Positions 6,499 through 16,144 of a DNA stretch of 55,399 nucleotides are shown in pieces. Below the pieces are notes generated by a model. That model searched no databases, was not told the DNA's origin, and saw nothing but the letters and a program-made list of their open reading frames with translations. The stretch lies in contig NZ_SMKD01000025.1 in NCBI RefSeq assembly GCF_004348595.1, positions 1 through 55,399 of the forward strand, in the 5' to 3' direction. The stretch comes from Micromonospora sp. KC723. GTDB taxonomy: Bacteria > Actinomycetota > Actinomycetes > Mycobacteriales > Micromonosporaceae. The position numbers and the translations under genes are program-made. The first letter of the stretch is position 1. Every line of letters starts with the position of its first letter.

Positions 6499-8577
6499 TC
6501 ACGGCGTTGTCAGGGCGAACCGGCGGATCGTCACCGCGCCGCCCAGTGACTGGGTGGCGTAGTTGAAGATGCCGAACCGATAGCCCATGAAGAACTGCCA
6601 GGCGTTGTTGAGGGTGAGTCCGTTGCCGAGCGGGACGAAGGTGACCCCATCGGTGCTGTACGAGAACCTCGCCTGTCGACCCGAGCCGGGACGGATGTCG
6701 GCGTTGGCCCGCAACCAGATCCGCCCGCCGGACACCGGGGCGCTGGCGATCTCGGTCCCGGTGCCGGTCGTGTCCCAGTTGGTGCCCATGGTCAGGCCAT
6801 TGGTCATGACCACGCGTGTGGCGCCATTGTCCCGTCTGACGCCGATCCACGCCGACGTGTCGCGCAGCATCGCAAGCCCGGCCCGGTCACCGTCACGCAT
6901 CGCGGAGTAGTCCAACTCGATGGTTCCGGTCGAGGTCGGACCCTGGATCCGGTGGGTCACCGTGTTGCGGGCCCGGTAGAGGTCATGGGTCACCGACGCC
7001 GTCTGCAGGCGCAGGCCGTCGTTCACCGACCACCGGCTGTTGTCCGGGTTGTGGTTCCACTCGTACTGCGGGCCGAGAGTGGTGCCCGGGAAGGTGTCGG
7101 TGCCGGTGAGGGCCTTCACCGGACGCAGCGGCAGCGGGTGGGGGTAGTTGACGCCCCAGGAGCCGTTGACCGTCTGCACCTGCGGCCAGCCGTCGCTGGT
7201 CCAGGTGATCGGCGCCAGCGTCGGCATCCGCCCGCCCGGGTAGGCGTCGGTGAACGCCATGTAGTACCAGGCGCCGTTCTGGGTCTGCACCAGTCCGCCC
7301 TGGTGCGGCACGCCGCCGCCGGAGATCGGACCGGGCATGTTGAGCAGCACCTGCCGCTGTTCGTAGGGGCCGAACGGGCCGTTGGTCGACTTGAGCACGT
7401 ACTGGCCGTTCGCCGGCCGGGTGAGCCAGATGTAGTACGCCCCGTTGCGCTTGTAGAAACGGGCCCCCTCCAGCGTGCCGATGTTCGACGGCGTCTGGTA
7501 CACCTGCTGGGCCCGGACCTGGGAACGCCCGTCGGCGGAGAGTTGGGCCACGCTGATCGTGCCGTTGCCGTACGCGATGTACATGGTGTCGTTGTCGTCT
7601 ATCAACATCCCGGCGTCGTAGTAGCAGTTCGGGATGGTGGCGTGCCGGCTCCACGTGCCGTCGACGGCGGACGCGGTGTAGATGTGCGTCTGGGCGAAAT
7701 CGATGCAGCCGGCCCAGTAGAAGGTCCGGTTGCTCGGCCGGTAGTTCAGCGTCGAGGCCCAGATGCCGTCGACGTACGCCTGGCTGCCGTTGGCCATGTC
7801 GTACTTCGAGCCGAAGTCCAGCCGGGGCACGGAGTGCCCGGCGAACTCCCAGTTCACGAGGTCCCACGAGCGCAGCACCGGAGCGCCTGGCGAGTAGTGC
7901 ATGGTCGAGGCGGACATGTAGTAGACGTCGCCGACCCGGATGATGTCGACGTCGGCGAAGTCCTGCCAGACGACGGGGTTGGTGAAGGCGCCACCGGGGT
8001 TGCTGTCGCCGACCCGGACGAGTTGCCACTGCTGGTGGTTGCCGTTGAAGTCGTCGTACTGCACGATGTTGCCGCCGTCGGCGGTTGAGCCGTTCTGCAC
8101 CTCGATGGCCTTGTTGGAGTTGCGGTTGATCAGTCGTACGTGACCGTCGGCCGAGTCGGCCAGGCGGAACTGCTGGTTTGCGCCGTTGTGGTCGGCCCAC
8201 TGCACGACGGCCGCGCTGTTGGCGGTGGAGAAGTTGTAGACATCCAGCACCTTGCCCGAGTGCCGGGACTTGAGCCGGTAGTAGCCACCACCAGAGTCGA
8301 CGAACTGCCACTGCTGCCAGTTCCCGTCGTTGCGCGACCACTGGGTGATCCGCGCGCCGTCGTTCGTGGCCATGTTGTACACGTCCAACGCCTTACCGCT
8401 GTTGCGGTTCACCAACACGTACCACGCGTTGGGGTCCACCGTCGCCGCCGACACGGGCGACGGCGCGACGCCCACGAGGGCAACGCCCGCCACCACCGCC
8501 ACGGCCGCCGCTACGACCCGCGACAACCACCCACGCCGACCCGGCGCGGCCTTCGGAAGCCCACCGATGGCAACCAT
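6499..8577 (-). CDS. Secreted ricin-lectin + GH43 glycosidase
   Basis: About 692 aa from the ATG at 8577, which has a near-perfect AAGGAGG 3-4 nt upstream; an ATG 30 nt further out is less likely. Order: signal peptide (hydrophobic AAAVAVVAGVALVGV), ricin-type beta-trefoil lectin at about residues 45-195 (three repeats ending QQW/QQF), GH43 five-bladed propeller at about 200-500, and a C-terminal beta-sandwich common in GH43 proteins. The GH43 acids are recognisable: base Asp in FADVDII, Asp in MLIDDNDTMYIAYG, acid Glu in TLEGARFY. Likely an extracellular beta-xylosidase or alpha-L-arabinofuranosidase. Two LacI-type palindromes lie upstream. The lectin module is nearly identical in type to that of the GH62 gene at 50364. 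Confidence 0.9.
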   Translation of the reverse strand: MVAIGGLPKAAPGRRGWLSRVVAAAVAVVAGVALVGVAPSPVSAATVDPNAWYVLVNRNSGKALDVYNMATNDGARITQWSRNDGNWQQWQFVDSGGGYYRLKSRHSGKVLDVYNFSTANSAAVVQWADHNGANQQFRLADSADGHVRLINRNSNKAIEVQNGSTADGGNIVQYDDFNGNHQQWQLVRVGDSNPGGAFTNPVVWQDFADVDIIRVGDVYYMSASTMHYSPGAPVLRSWDLVNWEFAGHSVPRLDFGSKYDMANGSQAYVDGIWASTLNYRPSNRTFYWAGCIDFAQTHIYTASAVDGTWSRHATIPNCYYDAGMLIDDNDTMYIAYGNGTISVAQLSADGRSQVRAQQVYQTPSNIGTLEGARFYKRNGAYYIWLTRPANGQYVLKSTNGPFGPYEQRQVLLNMPGPISGGGVPHQGGLVQTQNGAWYYMAFTDAYPGGRMPTLAPITWTSDGWPQVQTVNGSWGVNYPHPLPLRPVKALTGTDTFPGTTLGPQYEWNHNPDNSRWSVNDGLRLQTASVTHDLYRARNTVTHRIQGPTSTGTIELDYSAMRDGDRAGLAMLRDTSAWIGVRRDNGATRVVMTNGLTMGTNWDTTGTGTEIASAPVSGGRIWLRANADIRPGSGRQARFSYSTDGVTFVPLGNGLTLNNAWQFFMGYRFGIFNYATQSLGGAVTIRRFALTTP

Positions 8578-8662
8578 GATCCTCCTTGGATTGACAGGCA
8601 CCAACATGGCCGCGGGCCGTCATACCGGCACCCGAGCCACCCGCCTGCGACTGCACCAATGG

Positions 8663-8678
8663 ATGTGACCGCTAACAG
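8663..8678. promoter_or_regulatory. LacI-type operator candidate upstream of GH43
   Basis: ATGTGACCGCTAACAG matches the perfect palindrome at 51994 (CTGTTAGCGCTAACAG) at 13 of 16 positions. It lies 86 bp from the GH43 start. The central CG and overall form are those of LacI-family sites. Assignment is by similarity only. Confidence 0.5.
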
Positions 8679-8774
8679 ACGTGCCCCTGCCCATGAGCCG
8701 CGTACTGGCCGTATGAGCTACGGGAACGGCCATGAGCCCAGATCGCCGCTCATGTCGAACGTCCCGTTCATCGA

Positions 8775-8790
8775 CTGTGAGCGATAACAG
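8775..8790. promoter_or_regulatory. Second LacI-type operator candidate upstream of GH43
   Basis: CTGTGAGCGATAACAG is a degenerate palindrome differing from the perfect site at 51994 at only two positions. It is 112 bp from the first site, almost the same spacing as the pair upstream of the GH62 gene (110 bp). Confidence 0.55.
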
Positions 8791-9107
8791 GTGCTTAGTC
8801 AAGACGTAACACGCGGCTTGGGCGAAGCCGCGACGCCACCCCGACTGCCATTTACAGAGATGGATGTCGGCAGTAAGGTATGACGTCGTACCACGGCAAC
8901 CGACACGGCCGGCTGCCCAACGGCCGGCGTGGCCCGGGGTGTCGTCGACCGAAGCGGCGGGCTGCCCTCGCGCGACACCAAGAACGGCACGGACCAGGCG
9001 TGAAGCCATCCCCCACCGGCCACGACCGGCGTCGTCCGCGATGTTCGTAGCTCGGTGCCGGCAGCCGGAGCGCCGGTGCCGGTCACCCCTCGACCGAGGA
9101 GGATCAC

Positions 9108-10760
9108 GTGCGCAAGCCGAGAAAATGGCTGACGTCTGTCCTGGGCGTCCTGGCGTTGACGCTCGCGACGGCTGTGACTGACGGAGTTGTCGCGCCCCGC
9201 CCGGCGCAGGCGTTGAACAACGGTGTGGCCCGCACTCCGCCGATGGGGTGGAACACCTGGAACACGTTCGGCTGCAACATCAACGAGACGCTCATCCGGC
9301 AGATGGCCGACGCGATCGTCAACCACGGCCTGCGGGACCTCGGATACAAGTACGTCGTCGTCGATGACTGCTGGTTCAACCCGGACCGGGACGCGCAGGG
9401 GAACCTCCAGGCCCATCCGCAGCGGTTCCCGAGCGGGATGAAGGCCCTCGGTGACTATCTGCACTCCCGGGGCCTGTTGTTCGGCATCTACCAGGCCCCG
9501 CTGGACCAGACCTGCGCCCAGTACTTCGACGCCTTTCCCGGCTCCACCGGCAGCCTGGGGCACGAGTACCAGGACGCCCGGCAGTTCGCCGCCTGGGGCG
9601 TGGACTACCTCAAGTACGACTGGTGCTCCCCCACCGGGACCATCAACGACCAGGTGGCCAGGTTCGGCATCATGCGCGACGCACTGGCGGCCACCGGCCG
9701 GCCGATCGTCTACAGCATCAACCCGAACAGCATCCACGAGAAGACCGGGCCGCAGCGCAACTGGAGCGACGTGGCGAACCTCTGGCGGACCACCGAAGAC
9801 ATCACCAACGCGTGGAACACCGGCCAGACCAACGGCTACCCGATGGGCATCCAGAACATCGTCAACGTCAACGTACCCCTCGCCGGGTATGCCGCACCGG
9901 GCGGGTTCAACGACCCGGACATGCTGGAGGTCGGCAACGGCGGCATGAACGATACCGAGATGCGCAGCCACTTCGCGCTGTGGGCGATGATGGCGGCACC
10001 ACTCATGATGGGCAACGATCTACGCTCGGCCAGCGCGGCGACGCTGACGATCCTGAGGAACCAGCAGCTCATCGCCATCAACCAGGACACCCTCGGCCGC
10101 CAGGCGGTCCAGGTGTCCCACGACGGCACCCGGCGGATCCTGGCCAAACGGTTGGCCAACGGCGATGTCGCGGTCGCCCTGTTCAACCAGGGCGCCTCCA
10201 CCACGACGATCTCCACCACGGCGGCGGCGATCGGCAAGACCGGCACGTCGTTCACGTTGCGGGACGCGTGGACCGACGGCACCGCCACCACCACCGGGGC
10301 CATCACCGCGAGCGTCCCAGCCCACGGCACGGTGGTGTACCGGGTCAGCGGCGGCACCACCACCGAACCACCGTCCCCCACCACATTCCGGCTGCGCAGC
10401 GAGTCGGCCGGCCGCTGCCTCGACCTGGACAACTCCAACACCGCCAACGGCACCGGAACCCTGATCTGGGACTGCCACGGCGGCACCAACCAGCAGATCA
10501 CCCAAGACGGCCAGACGCTGCGGATCCTCGGCAAGTGCCTGGACCTTCCGGCGAACGCGGCCAACGGCACGCGGGTGCAGATCTGGGACTGCCACGGCGG
10601 CACCAACCAGCAGTGGACGTTCAACACCAACGGCACGGTGAGCAACGTCCGCTCCCCGTCGCTGTGCCTGGACGTCAACAACGGCGGCACCACGAACGGC
10701 ACCGCGGTGATCGTCTGGTCCTGCCACGGCAACGCCAACCAGCGATGGAACCGAGCGTAG
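9108..10760 (+). CDS. Secreted GH27 alpha-galactosidase-type enzyme with ricin lectin
   Basis: 550 aa, GTG start at 9108 with GAGGAGG 5 nt upstream. A signal peptide (residues 1-35, ending RPAQA) precedes the GH27 barrel (about 40-310), which begins with the family TPPMGWNTWN motif. The nucleophile is Asp171 in YLKYDWC; the acid/base is likely Asp231 in WRTTEDI. A beta-sandwich follows, then a C-terminal ricin-type beta-trefoil (about 425-550) with three CLD...W repeats. GH27 contains alpha-galactosidases and beta-L-arabinopyranosidases, and actinobacterial lectin-tagged members include both. Location extracellular. It precedes the GH43-CBM6 gene by 106 bp in the same direction. Confidence 0.92.
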   Translation: MRKPRKWLTSVLGVLALTLATAVTDGVVAPRPAQALNNGVARTPPMGWNTWNTFGCNINETLIRQMADAIVNHGLRDLGYKYVVVDDCWFNPDRDAQGNLQAHPQRFPSGMKALGDYLHSRGLLFGIYQAPLDQTCAQYFDAFPGSTGSLGHEYQDARQFAAWGVDYLKYDWCSPTGTINDQVARFGIMRDALAATGRPIVYSINPNSIHEKTGPQRNWSDVANLWRTTEDITNAWNTGQTNGYPMGIQNIVNVNVPLAGYAAPGGFNDPDMLEVGNGGMNDTEMRSHFALWAMMAAPLMMGNDLRSASAATLTILRNQQLIAINQDTLGRQAVQVSHDGTRRILAKRLANGDVAVALFNQGASTTTISTTAAAIGKTGTSFTLRDAWTDGTATTTGAITASVPAHGTVVYRVSGGTTTEPPSPTTFRLRSESAGRCLDLDNSNTANGTGTLIWDCHGGTNQQITQDGQTLRILGKCLDLPANAANGTRVQIWDCHGGTNQQWTFNTNGTVSNVRSPSLCLDVNNGGTTNGTAVIVWSCHGNANQRWNRA

Positions 10761-10866
10761 CCGGGACGTACCCGCCGATTGCGTCGACCTGCCGTCCGAG
10801 GACGCCCGGTTGCCGCCTGCCCCGCGCCACCGACGGCGTACCGCTTCACACCCTTGGGGGTAAGCC

Positions 10867-12273
10867 TTGAAGTTGCCAGCTGCACACCGGAGCGGCCCGA
10901 CACTCAGGCGCGCCGTCGCCGCACTCCTCGGCCTGCTCTGCGCCGTCGCCCTGCTGCCTGGCCCAGGGCAGGCCGACAACCCCATCGTCCAGCACATCTA
11001 CACCGCCGACCCGGCGCCGCTGGTGCACAACGGCAGGGTGTACCTCTACACCGGACACGACGAGGACAACTCGACGTACTTCACCATGCGTGAGTGGCGG
11101 GTCTTCTCCTCCGCCGACATGGTCAACTGGACCGATCACGGTGTGCCCATGAGCCTCGCGACCTTCGCCTGGGCGGACGCCGACGCCTGGGCCGGTCATG
11201 TCGTCCCCCGCAACGGGAAGTTCTACTGGTACGTGCCGGTACGCCAGCGGTCGAACAAACAGATGGTCATCGGGGTCGGTGTCGCGGACAGCCCGACCGG
11301 CCCGTTCCGGGACGCGCTCGGGCGGCCACTGGTCGGTAACGGTGAGATCGATCCGCACGCCTTCATCGACGACGACGGACAGGCATACCTCTACTGGGGC
11401 AACCCGAACCTGTGGTACGTGCGGCTGAACCCCGACATGATCTCGTACTCCGGCGGCCCGACCCGGATACCGCTCACCACCGCCGGATTCGGCACCCGCA
11501 CCGGCAACCCCAGCCGCCCGACCCTCTACGAGGAAGGGCCGTGGGTCTTCAAGCGCAACGGGCTCTACTACAACGTGTTCGCGGCGGAGTGCTGCTCCGA
11601 GTTCATCGGGTACTCGACCGCGCCCGGCCCGACCGGGCCGTGGACGTACCGGGGAACGATCATGCCTCGGCAGGGCAGCAGTTTCACCAACCACGCCGGC
11701 ATCATCGACTTCAACGGCGCCTCGTACTTCTTCTACCACAACGGGGCGTTGCCCGGCGGCGGTGGCTACACCCGCTCCGTCGCGGTGGAGAGGTTCACCT
11801 ACAACGCCAACGGCACCTTTCCCACCATCAACATGACCACCGCGGGCGCTCCCCAGGTGGGCACACTCAACCCGTACGTGCGCCAGGAGGCCGAGACGAT
11901 CGCCTGGGGATCCGGAATCGAGACGGAGCCGGCCAGCGAGGGCGGCATGAACGTCGGCTGGATCGCCAACGGCGACTACATCAAGGTCAAGGGCGTCGCG
12001 TTCGGCGCGGGTGCCCGGTCCTTCTCAGCGCGGGTCGCCTCCGCCACCAGCGGCGGCCGGATCGAGGTACGGCTGGACACCGCCAGCGGCCCGATCGTCG
12101 GCACCTGCACCGTCGGGGGCACCGGCGGCTGGCAGAACTGGACCACCACCACCTGCGGGGTGAGCGGAGCCACCGGTACGCGCGACCTGTACCTGCGCTT
12201 CGCCGGCGGCAGCGGCAACCTGTTCAACGTCAACTGGTGGCAGTTCGGCGGCGGCACCGCGTCGACGTCGTAG
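10867..12273 (+). CDS. Secreted GH43 + CBM6 arabinoxylan-type glycosidase
   Basis: 468 aa. The TTG start at 10867 follows TTGGGGGTAAGCC; no better start gives the complete signal peptide (hydrophobic AALLGLLCAVALLPG, cleavage near GQA-DNP). GH43 domain about residues 35-325: base Asp in YTADPAPL, Asp in EIDPHAFIDDDG, acid Glu in YEEGPWVF. A CBM6 follows (RQEAETIAWGSGIETEPASE to the C-terminus), a jelly-roll that binds xylan or beta-glucan. The combination resembles arabinoxylan arabinofuranohydrolases and beta-xylosidases. It probably acts with the neighbouring GH43, GH27 and the GH62 enzyme on hemicellulose side chains. Confidence 0.9.
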   Translation: MKLPAAHRSGPTLRRAVAALLGLLCAVALLPGPGQADNPIVQHIYTADPAPLVHNGRVYLYTGHDEDNSTYFTMREWRVFSSADMVNWTDHGVPMSLATFAWADADAWAGHVVPRNGKFYWYVPVRQRSNKQMVIGVGVADSPTGPFRDALGRPLVGNGEIDPHAFIDDDGQAYLYWGNPNLWYVRLNPDMISYSGGPTRIPLTTAGFGTRTGNPSRPTLYEEGPWVFKRNGLYYNVFAAECCSEFIGYSTAPGPTGPWTYRGTIMPRQGSSFTNHAGIIDFNGASYFFYHNGALPGGGGYTRSVAVERFTYNANGTFPTINMTTAGAPQVGTLNPYVRQEAETIAWGSGIETEPASEGGMNVGWIANGDYIKVKGVAFGAGARSFSARVASATSGGRIEVRLDTASGPIVGTCTVGGTGGWQNWTTTTCGVSGATGTRDLYLRFAGGSGNLFNVNWWQFGGGTASTS

Positions 12274-12403
12274 GGGGGGTCAGCAACCGCAACAGTGGCC
12301 AGGTCATCGACAGCCGCGGTGGCTGTCGACCGTCAGCACCGTCGACGGCGTCCCTGCACCACCTGGCCCGCATGGACGCCGTCCTCAGTCAGCGTTCGCA
12401 GTT

Positions 12404-12451
12404 TGCGGCAGGTCGCGGTGTCGGGCGGTCCAGACACCGCGACCTGCCGCA
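12404..12451. terminator. Bidirectional terminator, perfect 19-bp stem
   Basis: Arms 12404-12422 and 12433-12451 are perfect complements with a 10-nt loop, between the convergent GH43-CBM6 gene and the NRPS gene. It separates the hydrolase block from the siderophore locus. No T tract. Confidence 0.6.
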
Positions 12452-12546
12452 TGCGGAGTGGATCATGCAGGGTCGGTCTGCTCCGGCCCGTCCCGTCCCG
12501 GGCACCTGCCCCGGCGTGCCGCTGTCCACATCGGCGGGTGCCTCGG

Positions 12547-15500
12547 TCAGCCGTGCGGTACGCCGCTGCGGTCCCCGAGTTCGGCCGTGAGCTGTTCCTC
12601 GGTGAGGGCCTCGACCTCCAGGTAGATCTCCGCGGTGGCCGTCAGGACCGCCGGGTCGGCAGCCCGGCGCAGCAGTGCGTCCGCGAGTCGGGCGACGGTC
12701 AGCGAGCCGAGCACGTCGTGCACGCGCACGTCGTCGGTGTCGAGGGCCGCGCGCAGCCGCGCCGTGATGGCCGTGGCGAGCACGGAATCGCCGCCGAGCT
12801 GGAAGTAGTCGTCGTGCAGGCCGACCGGGCCCGACCGGAGGGCCTGTGCCCAGACGTGGGCGACGAGCTGCTGCAGGGGTGTCTCGGGGAGTACCCGGGT
12901 CCCGTCAACCGGACGCGCCTCGGCGAGGGCCGTGAGCGCCTTGCGGTCGACCTTCCCGTTCGGGGTCAGCGGCAGCTCCGACGTGACGACCAGGGGGTCG
13001 GGCACCATGTGCGGCGGCAGCCGGAGAGCGGCATGCGCGGCCAGGTCCACGGCGCTGACGGCGGAAGCGACCGCGACGGCGGCCAGGCGCGGCGCGCCCA
13101 AACCGCGCAGGACGAGGGCGACCGCCTGCCGGACGCCGGGATGGTCGGAGAGGGCTGCCTCGACCTCGCCCAACTCGATCCGGAAACCGCGGATCTTCAC
13201 CTGGTCGTCGGCACGGCCGAGGAACTCGATCGTGCCGTCGGGCCAGTACCGGGCGCGGTCGCCGGTCCGGTACCAGCGCACGTCGCCGACGGTGACGAAC
13301 CGGTCGGCCGTGCGGTCCTCGTCGGCGCGGTACCCGTCGGCGACACCGGCACCGCCGATCCACAGCTCGCCGGGGACCCAGTCCGGGCAGTCGCGGCGCT
13401 GCGGGTCGACCACCCGGCACTGGACGTTGCGCAGCGGGGTGCCGTACGGCACGCTCGTCCACCCTTCCGGCACCAGGCCGCCGTGGACCTCCTGGACCGT
13501 GGAGTGGATCGCCGTCTCGGTCGTACCGCCCAGGGCGAGGAACCGGCAGCCGGGCACCTGGGCGTGCAGGCGCCGGGGCAGGTCGGTGCCCACCCAGTCG
13601 CCGCCGAGCAGCACCGCCCGCAGGCTGCCGCCCAGCGGCTCGGTGCGGCCCGCGGTGAGCAACATGTCCAGCAGGCTCGGCACACAGTTGAGTACCGTCA
13701 CGGCGCGGTCGCGGACGAGAGTGGCCCAGGCCGTGGCGTCGCGGCGGGTCGCCTCGTCCACCACGACGACGGCACCACCGACGGACAGCGGCGCGAACAG
13801 GTCGAAGACCGACAGGTCGAAGTCCAGCGCGGACAGGGCGAGGGTGCGGTCGTCGGCGCCCAGTCCGAGCCGCTCCACCAGGTCGTCGACGGTGTTGGCG
13901 GCTGCCCGGTGGGATACCTCGACGCCTTTCGGCTCACCGGTGGAACCGGAGGTGAACAGCACGTACGCCACGTCGGTCGGATCGGCCAGGACGGGGGCGG
14001 GAGCGGGGTGATCGGCGGCGACCGCCGAGGCGTACCCGATCTCGTCGTCGCCGGCGGGGGCCTCGGCGACGACGGCGGTGACGCCGGCCCGCTGGCGGAT
14101 GCGGTGTACCCGTGCCGCCGGCTGTTCCACCCCGATCGGCACGTAGTGGGCGCCGGCCGCCAGCACGCCGAGCACGGCGACGACCTGCTCCGGGCCCTTG
14201 GGCAGCCGGACGGCCACGGCGTCACCGGGCCGGACGCCCCGGTCGGTCAGCGTGCGGGCGAGGCGCAGGGCGGCGTCGGCCAGCTGGCCGTACGTGAGGA
14301 CGGTGCCGGCTGCGCCGACGACCGCCGGCCGTCCCGGCTCGCGGCCGGCGCGGGCGAAGAAGGCATGGTGCAGTGGGTGTTCCGGCACCGGCCCGGCGGT
14401 GGCGTTGACCTGTTCGCGCACCGATCGGCACGCGGCCGGGCGCAGATCGCCCACCGGCTCGTCCCAGGCCGTTCCGTCCGCGACGCGGCCGAGCAGGTCA
14501 CCGAACGCGGCGAACATCGCGTCCGCGACGCCGTCGGGCAGCGCGTCGGCGCGGACGTCCCAGTTGACGAGCAGGCCACCGTGCAGCTCGGTCACCTGGG
14601 CGTCGAGCACGACCTGCGGGCCCTGGGAGATGATGTGGACCGGTTCGCCGAGGACACCTTCGACCTCCGCGCCGAACAACTCGCCGAGGTCGAGCGCGCT
14701 GGTGAAGACGACGGGGGCGAGCACCTGCGTGCCGTGCTCGCGGGAGAGGTCGCGCAGCACGTCCAGGCCGGGGTAGGAGGAGTGCGCGACAGCGTCGTGC
14801 ATCGACTGCTGCACGTCCTGGGCGCGCTCGGCGAACTCGACGGGTTGGGAGACGTCCACCGGCAGCAGCACCGAGCTGGTGAAGTCGCCGACGAGGCGCT
14901 CCACGTCGGGATGGATCGGCTGACGGTCGAACATCGGGACGTTGAGCAGGAAGCGCGGTACGCCGCTCCACGCCCCGAGCACCTCGGCGAAGGCCGTGGC
15001 GACGGCCACGGCGGGGGTGACGGCGTGGCGGCGCGCCTGGCGTACCAGGCCCGCGCGGGTCCTGGGGTCGAGCCACCGGTGCAGCCGGACGACCCGGTGC
15101 GGGTCGGTCCTGCGGTTGTCGGGTCGCGCCGGCAACTCGGGGGCGCCCGGCAGGTCGGCGAGCCGCTCCTGCCACCACCGCACGTCCGCGGGTCGCGGCG
15201 GTTCGGCACGCCGGTCGGCGAGGTACTGCGCGTACTGGTAGTCGAGGGCCGGCAGCGGCCGCTCGGGGTGTTCGTAGAGCCGCACCAGGTCGGCGAGGAG
15301 CATCCGGTAGCTGCGCGCGTCGGCGGCGAGCATGTCGATGTCGACGTGGACCCGGGTGCGGCCCTCGGGCAGCAGGGTGACCCGTACGTCGAGCATCCGG
15401 CCCTGGTCCACCGGCAGGAGCTGGTGGGACATCCTCTCGCGCAGGGCGGCGGTGACCGCGGCGACCTCGTCCGGGGCGGCGTCGCGCAGGTCGAGGACGG

Positions 15501-16011
15501 GCAACTCGGTGCCGTGCCGCCACGGCTCGACGACCTGCCGGCCGTCGTCGAGGATGCGGGCACGCAGCATGTGGTGATGCCCGGCGAGCGTGGCGAGGGC
15601 GACACCGAGCCGGGCCGGATCGACGCCGTGCCCGTCGAACTCGGTGTAGAGGTGCGCCGCGACCGCGCCGAGCTGCTGGGTCGCCTCGCGCCCCACCCAG
15701 TACGCGTGCTGCATCGGCGCGAGGGGGAACGGTTCCCCCTCGGTGACGGTGGCCGGACCCGGACGTTCGGTCGTGGTGGGTCGGCCGGGTGGCGTGGCGG
15801 TCGCGAGCAGCGCCGACCAGGCGCCGAGGGTGGGGGTGGCGATGAGGTCGGCGAAGCTCACCCGTACGCCGCGCTGGCGGAGCAGGCCCGCGATGCGCAT
15901 CAGCTTGAGCGAGTCGAGACCGAGCGCGATGAGGTGGTCGTCGTCGCCCGGGGTGGTGTCCCCGCCGAGCAGCTCGAACACCAGTCGCCGCAGGTCATCC
16001 ACAGTGGACAT
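12547..16011 (-). CDS. NRPS ArCP-Cy-A-PCP: aryl-thiazoline-forming module
   Basis: About 1154 aa from the ATG at 16011 (GGAGGG 6 nt upstream; an ATG 54 nt further out lacks a site). Order: aryl carrier protein (Ser34 in LGLDSL), cyclisation domain (about 95-520) with the Cy motif DMLAADARS at 226-234, adenylation domain (about 540-1000; FTSGSTGEPKG, YRTGDRARY, NGKVDRK) and PCP (Ser1076 in LGGDS). This is the PchE/MbtB architecture: salicylate on the ArCP is joined to a beta-nucleophile amino acid and cyclised. My reading of the ten specificity positions is DLFNLGLIHK, close to the Cys code DLYNLSLIWK, so a hydroxyphenyl-thiazoline is likely; Ser or Thr (oxazoline) cannot be excluded. No epimerase or methyltransferase is embedded. 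Confidence 0.9.
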   Translation of the reverse strand: MSTVDDLRRLVFELLGGDTTPGDDDHLIALGLDSLKLMRIAGLLRQRGVRVSFADLIATPTLGAWSALLATATPPGRPTTTERPGPATVTEGEPFPLAPMQHAYWVGREATQQLGAVAAHLYTEFDGHGVDPARLGVALATLAGHHHMLRARILDDGRQVVEPWRHGTELPVLDLRDAAPDEVAAVTAALRERMSHQLLPVDQGRMLDVRVTLLPEGRTRVHVDIDMLAADARSYRMLLADLVRLYEHPERPLPALDYQYAQYLADRRAEPPRPADVRWWQERLADLPGAPELPARPDNRRTDPHRVVRLHRWLDPRTRAGLVRQARRHAVTPAVAVATAFAEVLGAWSGVPRFLLNVPMFDRQPIHPDVERLVGDFTSSVLLPVDVSQPVEFAERAQDVQQSMHDAVAHSSYPGLDVLRDLSREHGTQVLAPVVFTSALDLGELFGAEVEGVLGEPVHIISQGPQVVLDAQVTELHGGLLVNWDVRADALPDGVADAMFAAFGDLLGRVADGTAWDEPVGDLRPAACRSVREQVNATAGPVPEHPLHHAFFARAGREPGRPAVVGAAGTVLTYGQLADAALRLARTLTDRGVRPGDAVAVRLPKGPEQVVAVLGVLAAGAHYVPIGVEQPAARVHRIRQRAGVTAVVAEAPAGDDEIGYASAVAADHPAPAPVLADPTDVAYVLFTSGSTGEPKGVEVSHRAAANTVDDLVERLGLGADDRTLALSALDFDLSVFDLFAPLSVGGAVVVVDEATRRDATAWATLVRDRAVTVLNCVPSLLDMLLTAGRTEPLGGSLRAVLLGGDWVGTDLPRRLHAQVPGCRFLALGGTTETAIHSTVQEVHGGLVPEGWTSVPYGTPLRNVQCRVVDPQRRDCPDWVPGELWIGGAGVADGYRADEDRTADRFVTVGDVRWYRTGDRARYWPDGTIEFLGRADDQVKIRGFRIELGEVEAALSDHPGVRQAVALVLRGLGAPRLAAVAVASAVSAVDLAAHAALRLPPHMVPDPLVVTSELPLTPNGKVDRKALTALAEARPVDGTRVLPETPLQQLVAHVWAQALRSGPVGLHDDYFQLGGDSVLATAITARLRAALDTDDVRVHDVLGSLTVARLADALLRRAADPAVLTATAEIYLEVEALTEEQLTAELGDRSGVPHG

Positions 16012-16068
16012 CGCCAACCCTCCGTCATGGTGCGGGAAGCTCCGCCGCCGGCCACCACCGGCCAATGG

Positions 16069-16087
16069 TTAGGTTAACCTAACCTAC
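16069..16087. promoter_or_regulatory. IdeR/DtxR-type iron box (NRPS / salicylate ligase)
   Basis: TTAGGTTAACCTAACCTAC matches the canonical actinobacterial iron box TTAGGTTAGGCTAACCTAA at 16 of 19 positions. It lies within an 18-bp perfect palindrome (16067-16084). It sits between the divergent ArCP-Cy-A-PCP gene and the salicylate-AMP ligase and can repress both when iron is sufficient. Confidence 0.8.
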
Positions 16088-16144
16088 TGTCCGGGGATGT
16101 TCCTCGGGACCCCTCACCTGCCGTGCCGTTAAGGAGAAGCAGCG

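Larger units (their letters stand above)
8578..9107. other. Divergent intergenic region of the GH43/GH27 pair
   Basis: 530 bp without a supported gene. It contains two LacI-type operator candidates (8663, 8775) serving the GH43 gene. A small perfect 8-bp hairpin (8812-8819 with 8825-8832) lies on the GH27 side. Promoter hexamers for GH27 could not be assigned. Confidence 0.5.

Noticed and set aside
8812..8832. 8-bp hairpin upstream of GH27 as a terminator or attenuator
   Set aside because: No gene ends here and there is no second structure to pair with; reported only as part of the intergenic region.
12295..16077. Very long plus-strand open frame (about 1260 codons) opposite the NRPS
   Set aside because: It is antisense to a fully annotated ArCP-Cy-A-PCP protein; its translation is low-complexity Arg/Gly/Val/His-rich with no domain. 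GC-rich genomes routinely produce such mirror frames.
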